Origin: Microbacterium gubbeenense DSM 15944
GTDB taxonomy: Bacteria > Actinomycetota > Actinomycetes > Actinomycetales > Microbacteriaceae
DNA: 64,000 nt
Assembly (NCBI RefSeq): GCF_000422745.1
Contig: NZ_AUGQ01000008.1
Location: 1-64,000, forward strand
Direction of reading: 5' to 3'
Shown: positions 59,701 through 64,000 of the stretch, in pieces
How the letters are laid out: each line of letters opens with the position of its first letter
Numbering within the stretch: position 1 is the stretch's first letter
Notes under the pieces: generated by a model
Databases searched by the model: none
Told to the model about the DNA's origin: nothing
The model's input: only the letters and a program-made list of their open reading frames with translations
Position numbers and translations under genes: made by a program

Positions 59701-59951
59701 GTCCCCCACGCTACGAACCCGGTGCGACGGCCACATCCACCCAGAGGAGGACTTTCCTTCCTCCCCCGCAAGGCGGATGCACGACGACGTCACATCTGCC
59801 CTTCTCCAGCCGCACGGACGCATATCACGCGGTTCCACCGCCGAACTGCCGTCGTTGTGCATCGGCGTTGACAGAGGCCGACGGGTGCGCGTACTGTTTC
59901 ACCGGTCCTGTCCCCGACGATCGGAACGAACTGGTGTGGATCTTCGCGTAA
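59688..59951 (+). CDS. Candidate small Cys-rich ORF upstream of the duplicated-cassette ATPase gene
   Basis: The last 40 codons read NCRRC then ten residues then CAYC, ending DDRNELVWIFA. Two C-x2-C pairs at this spacing look like a compact zinc ribbon. The only in-frame start is ATG 59688, inside the minus-strand small gene, and the first half looks unlike protein. A better-looking start, ATG 59777 (MHDDVTSALLQPHG), is in a different frame. So it is either a frameshifted small gene or a leader ORF for the downstream ATPase, ending 4 nt before the first arm of an alternative hairpin. Confidence 0.3.
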   Translation: MRCSCPPRYEPGATATSTQRRTFLPPPQGGCTTTSHLPFSSRTDAYHAVPPPNCRRCASALTEADGCAYCFTGPVPDDRNELVWIFA

Positions 59952-59955
59952 TCAC

Positions 59956-60003
59956 GCGCTGACCTCCCTCATTCTTCGAGGCATCCTCAGCGCATCGCGC
60001 TGA
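59956..60003 (+). promoter_or_regulatory. Two mutually exclusive hairpins in the leader of the duplicated-cassette ATPase gene
   Basis: GCGCTGA at 59956-59962, TCAGCGC at 59987-59993 and GCGCTGA at 59997-60003. The middle arm can pair with either side (24-nt or 3-nt loop). This is an attenuator-like switch about 100 bp before the ATPase start. No strong T run follows. The rest of the 400-bp gap 59701-60100 holds the Cys-rich ORF and otherwise nothing I recognise. Confidence 0.4.
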
Positions 60004-60100
60004 TCTGCCGATCGCTCTTCGCTCTCGCGATCATGCGCGCCATCCCGCTATGGCCCTGCGCGAGCGATGCTCGGCGCGGGCACGACACTTCGGAGGCACC

Positions 60101-61834
60101 ATGCCCGCACTGACCTTTGACCATGTCTCGTTCTCGTGGCCCGACGGATCGGTCGCGCTCGAGAACGTGTCCGGCACCTTCAGCACCGGCAGGACCGGGC
60201 TCGTCGGACGCAACGGATCCGGCAAATCGACGCTGCTGAAGCTCGCCGCCGGCCTGCTCGCCCCCTCGAGCGGGCGCATCCTCACCGACGACGGCGAGGT
60301 CGCGGCCGCGCCCGGGTCCGCCGGACTTGCGGTGAACGATCGCGTCGCTCTGCTCCCCCAGAACCTCACCCTCGACACCGGCATGCGCGTGGCGGAACTG
60401 CTCGGCGTCGCCCGCGCGCTCGACGCCGTGCGGGCGATCGCCGACGGCGACGCGTCGCCGCAGCGCTTCGACGAGGTCGGCGACGACTGGGACGTCGAGG
60501 CCCGCGCCGTCGCCGCGCTGGCCGAGGCCGGCCTCGAGCCCCGCATGCTCGACCGCACGGTGGGCGCGCTCTCGGGCGGCGAAGCGATGCTCGCCGCGCT
60601 CACGGGGATCCGCCTCGCCGGAACGCCCGTCACCCTGCTCGACGAGCCGACCAACAACCTCGACCGCGAGGCGCGGCACCGCGTGCACGACATGGTGCGC
60701 TCGTGGCGCGGGGCGCTCGTCGTGGTCTCGCACGATCTCGAACTGCTCGAGCTCATGGACGAGACCGCCGAATTGCATGAACATGTGTTCACACCGTTCG
60801 GAGGGCCGTACTCCGCGTGGCGCGAGGCGCTCGAGGCCGAGCAGGAGAACGCCGCGCAGGCCGTCGCCGACGCGAAGAAGGCGATGGCGAAGGAGAAGCG
60901 GCAGCGCATCGAGCTCGAGACCAAGATCGCCCGGCGCAATCGCGCGGGGAAGAAGAAGGCCGAAACGCTGCCCCCGATCGTCGCGAACGCCTACAAGAGG
61001 CGTGCGGAGGAGTCGGCGGGCCGACTGCGCATCGAGGCCCGGGAGAAGGAGGGATCCGCGGCCGCCGCCCTCGACGCGGCCGATCGCCGCGTGCGCAACG
61101 ACGACTCCATTGTGTTCGACCTGCCGGATCCGCATGTCGCGGCGGGCCGGCGGATCCTCACCCTCGGCGACGGCGAGCGCGAATGGATCGTGCAGGGGCC
61201 CGAGCGCGTCGCGCTCGTCGGCCCGAACGGCGCCGGCAAGACCTCCTTGCTGCGGGCGCTGCTCGACATCCCGACGCACAAGTACGGCGCATCCGAGCCC
61301 GATCCGCAGGAACCCACCCCAGATGACGGAGATCCGGGCCCGAACTGCCGTACTCATGCATCGGACGACGACCTGCCGGCCTGGCGCCGGTGTGCGGAGG
61401 CGTCGGAGCTGCACACCGACCAGGTCGCGTTCCTGCCGCAGCGGCTCGACGGGCTCGACGACGCGGCATCGGCGATCGACATCGTGCAGCGGGCGGCGCC
61501 GCACATGCCCGATCGCGAGCTGCGCAACCGGCTGGCCCGGTTCCTGATCCGGGGCGATGCGGTGCACCGACCGGTCGGATCCCTGTCCGGCGGCGAGCGC
61601 TTCCGCGTCGCGATCGCGCGGCTGCTGCTGGCGGATCCGCCGCCCCAGCTGCTCGTGCTCGACGAGCCGACCAACAACCTCGACATCGACACGGCCCAGC
61701 ACCTGCGCGCGGCGCTCGCGGCCTATCGGGGCGCGGTGCTGGTGGTGAGCCACGATCGGCCGTTCCTCACGGATCTTGCGCCGGACCTCACCCTCGAGCT
61801 GCGCGACGGAAAGCTCACGGAGGTGCTCGCATAA
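60101..61834 (+). CDS. ABC-F type ATPase with two nucleotide-binding domains
   Basis: A 577-residue soluble protein with tandem ATPase domains and no membrane segments. Domain 1 has GRNGSGKST (about 38-46), ALSGGE and LLDEPTNNLD. The linker (about 230-340) is helical and charged, KKAMAKEKRQRIELETKIARRNRAGKK, as in ABC-F proteins that act on ribosomes. Domain 2 has GPNGAGKTS, LSGGERFRVAIARLLL and LVLDEPTNNLD. The start is ATG 60101 behind CGGAGG. An 84-bp palindromic element (61276-61359) adds 28 codons after domain 2's Walker A. Such proteins often give macrolide/lincosamide-type resistance or a translation role; which applies is unknown. Confidence 0.88.
   Translation: MPALTFDHVSFSWPDGSVALENVSGTFSTGRTGLVGRNGSGKSTLLKLAAGLLAPSSGRILTDDGEVAAAPGSAGLAVNDRVALLPQNLTLDTGMRVAELLGVARALDAVRAIADGDASPQRFDEVGDDWDVEARAVAALAEAGLEPRMLDRTVGALSGGEAMLAALTGIRLAGTPVTLLDEPTNNLDREARHRVHDMVRSWRGALVVVSHDLELLELMDETAELHEHVFTPFGGPYSAWREALEAEQENAAQAVADAKKAMAKEKRQRIELETKIARRNRAGKKKAETLPPIVANAYKRRAEESAGRLRIEAREKEGSAAAALDAADRRVRNDDSIVFDLPDPHVAAGRRILTLGDGEREWIVQGPERVALVGPNGAGKTSLLRALLDIPTHKYGASEPDPQEPTPDDGDPGPNCRTHASDDDLPAWRRCAEASELHTDQVAFLPQRLDGLDDAASAIDIVQRAAPHMPDRELRNRLARFLIRGDAVHRPVGSLSGGERFRVAIARLLLADPPPQLLVLDEPTNNLDIDTAQHLRAALAAYRGAVLVVSHDRPFLTDLAPDLTLELRDGKLTEVLA
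61276..61359. repeat. REP/MITE-like palindromic element, copy 2 (in-frame in the ABC-F gene, 84 bp)
   Basis: Ends GCACAAGTACGGC (61276-61288) and GCCGTACTCATGC (61347-61359), inverted with 11 of 13 matches, same ends and orientation as 46886-46968. It encodes 28 residues (HKYGASEPDPQEPTPDDGDP and on), Pro/Asp-rich, between the second Walker A and the LHTDQVAFLPQRLDG segment. Confidence 0.75.
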
Positions 61835-61862
61835 TGCCCCGCCGCGCCGCTAGCCTGGCGCC

Positions 61863-62852
61863 ATGAGATTCGGCATATTCATCCCGCAGGGCTGGCGCTT
61901 CGACCTGGTCGGCATCGACCCGTCCGAGCAGTGGAACACCATGAAGCGGCTCGCGCAGCGCGCGGACGAGGGGTCGTGGGAGTCGATCTGGGTCTACGAC
62001 CACTTCCACACCACGCCCGAGCCGAGCGAGGAGGCGACCCACGAGGCGTGGACCCTCATGTCGGCGTTCGCCGCGTCGACCTCGCGCGTGCGCCTCGGAC
62101 AGATGTGCACCTGCATGGGTTATCGCAACCCGACCTATCTCGCGAAGGTCGCCGCGACCGTGGATCACGTGTCCGCCGGACGCGTCGAGATGGGCATCGG
62201 CGGCGGCTGGTACGAGCACGAGTGGAACGCGTACGGATACGGCTTCCCCGAGATCGGCGACCGCCTGCGCGCACTGCGCGAGGGCGTCGAGATCATGAAG
62301 CAGGCGTGGGAGACCGGATCCGCGACGCTCGACGGCCGCTATTTCCAGGTCGACGGCGCGATCGTGCGTCCGCTGCCGATCCAGCGCCCGGGAATCCCGT
62401 TCTGGATCTCGGGCGGCGGCGAGAAGGTCACGCTGCGCATCGCCGCGAGGTATGCGCAGTACACGAACTTCGCGAACGGCAAGCTCGACGAGTTCACGCG
62501 GAAGAGCGAGATCCTGCGCGATCACTGCGATGCCGTCGGCCGCGACTACTCCGAGATCGTGCGCTCGACGAACAACAACATCGTCATCGGCGAGACCGAG
62601 GCGGAGGTCAAGGACCGCGTCGCCGCGATCGCCGCGCGCGTGAAGCCGCACCTGTCGGACGACGGATTCGCCCGCGAGATGTCGAAGTACGACGGCAACC
62701 CGGCGGTGGGAACGGTCGAGCAGGTCTCGGAGCACCTCCAGGCGCTGGGGGACGCCGGATCCGACTACACGATCAGCTACTTCCCCGAGTTCGCGTACGA
62801 CACCAGCGGCGTGGAGTTGTTCGAGAAGAAGGTCATCCCGGAGCTGTCCTGA
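61863..62852 (+). CDS. LLM-class F420-dependent oxidoreductase
   Basis: A 329-residue luciferase-like flavin/F420-dependent oxidoreductase (TIM barrel). The N-terminus, FGIFIPQGWRFDLVGIDP, and WVYDHFHTTPEPSEEATHEAWT are typical of the TIGR03560-like actinobacterial group. Then come GQMCTCMGYRNPTYLAKVAATVDHVSAGRVEMGIGGGWYEHEW and PFWISGGGEKVTLRIAARYA. Its substrate is unknown. It starts 28 bp after the ABC-F stop, so the two may share a transcript. Confidence 0.9.
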   Translation: MRFGIFIPQGWRFDLVGIDPSEQWNTMKRLAQRADEGSWESIWVYDHFHTTPEPSEEATHEAWTLMSAFAASTSRVRLGQMCTCMGYRNPTYLAKVAATVDHVSAGRVEMGIGGGWYEHEWNAYGYGFPEIGDRLRALREGVEIMKQAWETGSATLDGRYFQVDGAIVRPLPIQRPGIPFWISGGGEKVTLRIAARYAQYTNFANGKLDEFTRKSEILRDHCDAVGRDYSEIVRSTNNNIVIGETEAEVKDRVAAIAARVKPHLSDDGFAREMSKYDGNPAVGTVEQVSEHLQALGDAGSDYTISYFPEFAYDTSGVELFEKKVIPELS

Positions 62853-62932
62853 CGCACGCTTCCGGTGACGCTAACGGATCCTCGAGGCCGAGGGAGGGTC
62901 CGCGGGCGTCGCCGGAATCGCTCGCGGCCGCG

Positions 62933-63766
62933 TCATACGCGATGGATCGGCCACTGGGCGCCCGCCGCGAAGCTCGCGGCGATGAGGCCCGCCGTCGCGA
63001 GGACCACCGCGAGGTCGAGCCACCCGTAACGGAGCCCCGCAATGCGGATCCGACGGCCCCGCTTGTCGATCGTGGCGAAGGTGAACCCGCGCGCCTCGAG
63101 CGCCTCGACCGTCGTGCGCACCGACTTCGCCGTGTTGAGGAAGATCGGGTAGAACGCTTTCACGACGAGGGTCGCCCAATGGGCGAGGTGCCGCCAGCCG
63201 AGCAGGCCGGCTTTCGCGGGCGGCAGCTGCCTCAGCCGGTAGCCCTCCATCACGGTCGAGAACTCCTCGACGAGGATCGGCATCATGCGGTACCCGTACG
63301 AGACGGCGAAGGCGATCGTCGGCGGACACCTGAGGGCGAGCAGTGCGTCGGAGAGCTTCTCCGGATCCAGCGACACGAACGCCGCAAGGCTCGCGAGTGA
63401 GACGACGCCGATCTTCGCCGTGACCTCGGTCAGGGCGACGAAGGTCATGAAGTCTCCCCCGAACACCGTCGCGGCGAGCACGAGGTAGATCAGCTCGAAT
63501 CCGAGCCCGATGACGAACAGCCCGAGCACGAGCGGTCCGACGCGTGCGAACGCCACCGAGAGCACGCCGATGAAGAAGAGACTCCCGATCGTCGTGAGGT
63601 TGTGCGTGAACCAGGGCGCGAGCGCCAGCATCAGGTACCAGCCGAGCACGGCGCGCGGATCCATTGCGGCGAACAGACCGCCGCGCGTCGAGTAGGCGGT
63701 GCGGATCAGTTCGAGCTTGATCCACTCGACGCTCAGCACATCGCGCTGTTTGCGCGCGACGCTCAT
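62933..63766 (-). CDS. Energy-coupling factor transporter transmembrane protein EcfT
   Basis: A 277-residue CbiQ/EcfT-family protein with about five to six membrane helices. The two cytosolic coupling helices carry the Ala-Arg-Gly motif; the clearest is ALEARGFTFATI (about 222-233), with an earlier one near YRLRQLPPAKAGLL. It couples ECF ATPases to a substrate-specific S component for vitamin or metal uptake; neither substrate nor S component is visible. It starts at ATG 63766, overlapping the ATPase stop. Confidence 0.88.
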   Translation of the reverse strand: MSVARKQRDVLSVEWIKLELIRTAYSTRGGLFAAMDPRAVLGWYLMLALAPWFTHNLTTIGSLFFIGVLSVAFARVGPLVLGLFVIGLGFELIYLVLAATVFGGDFMTFVALTEVTAKIGVVSLASLAAFVSLDPEKLSDALLALRCPPTIAFAVSYGYRMMPILVEEFSTVMEGYRLRQLPPAKAGLLGWRHLAHWATLVVKAFYPIFLNTAKSVRTTVEALEARGFTFATIDKRGRRIRIAGLRYGWLDLAVVLATAGLIAASFAAGAQWPIHRV

Positions 63767-64000
63767 GCGCGCGCACCTGTGGTCGTAAGGTGCGCCTCGA
63801 ACTCGGCGACCGTGAGGGGAAGCGGATCCATGCCGAGTTCCTTTCCGAGCTGGACGACCTGCGGCGGCACGAGCCTCGAGGCCTCGAGCAGCGCCCCATC
63901 GGCGAACAGCTCGCGCGGCGGGCAGTCGGCGATGATCCGACCGCCGTCGAGCGCGATCACGCGGCTGGCCCACTCCGCGACGAGGTGCATGTCGTGGGTG
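63763..64000 (-). CDS. ECF transporter ATP-binding protein, C-terminal part (partial)
   Basis: Only the last 78 codons are in the window. They start THDMHLVAEWASRVIALDGGRIIADCPPRELF, with the H-loop His of ABC ATPases, and end in a helical tail (LLEASRLVPPQVVQLGKELG) usual for EcfA subunits. The stop overlaps the EcfT start by 4 bp. The Walker motifs lie beyond the right edge. Confidence 0.85.
   Translation of the reverse strand, partial: THDMHLVAEWASRVIALDGGRIIADCPPRELFADGALLEASRLVPPQVVQLGKELGMDPLPLTVAEFEAHLTTTGARA

Overview
The window is high-GC actinobacterial DNA, most likely from a Microbacteriaceae species (Microbacterium-like). The basis is the str and rpoBC gene sets, an F420/LLM-type oxidoreductase, an actinobacterial bifunctional PutA, frequent GTG/TTG starts and many leaderless or overlapping genes. 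No rRNA, tRNA or CRISPR array was seen.

Layout. (1) 1-13,429: a surface-polysaccharide region. The end of an ISL3-family insertion sequence abuts an O-antigen-ligase-like gene and a glycosyltransferase. A histidine phosphatase and an orphan AAA/DUF4143 ATPase follow. Next come a GT2/flippase/GT2 operon and, divergent from it, a membrane-anchored clan GH-A hydrolase (PslG-like) with a DUF4012 protein; a VanZ protein closes the region. (2) 13,469-17,938: the str operon rpsL-rpsG-fusA-tuf. (3) 18,167-20,841: four uncharacterised, mostly membrane proteins. (4) 20,969-32,597: an alpha-galactoside utilisation locus with one secreted and one cytoplasmic GH97 enzyme, a GH36 alpha-galactosidase, a sugar ABC importer without its ATPase, and a ROK regulator. 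(5) 32,613-36,120: two related Pro/Ala-rich membrane proteins. (6) 36,208-43,870: rpoB-rpoC with its terminator and promoter. (7) 43,932-64,000: mixed chromosomal genes, including PutA with a divergent LysR regulator, a histidine kinase/response regulator next to an ABC exporter, a carboxylesterase, a duplicated-cassette (ABC-F-type) ATPase, an LLM oxidoreductase, and part of an ECF transporter.

How the parts work together. The polysaccharide genes supply chain assembly (GT2s), export (flippase), ligation or polymerisation, and trimming. In the sugar locus the secreted GH97 should release galactosides outside the cell, the ABC system should import them, and the cytoplasmic GH36 and GH97 should finish hydrolysis under ROK control. 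The locus sits between rpoC and rpsL, which are usually close neighbours, and is poor in a palindrome abundant in most flanking genes. Both points suggest insertion by horizontal transfer.

Most interesting signals: (a) the palindrome GGATCC is iterated at high density in all codon phases, like cyanobacterial HIP1; (b) two copies of an 83/84-bp element with 13-14 bp terminal inverted repeats, one between genes and one forming 28 in-frame codons of the duplicated-cassette ATPase; (c) an attenuator-like pair of mutually exclusive hairpins just after a small Cys-rich ORF in that ATPase's leader; (d) four repeats at exact 22-bp spacing beside the DUF4143 ATPase.
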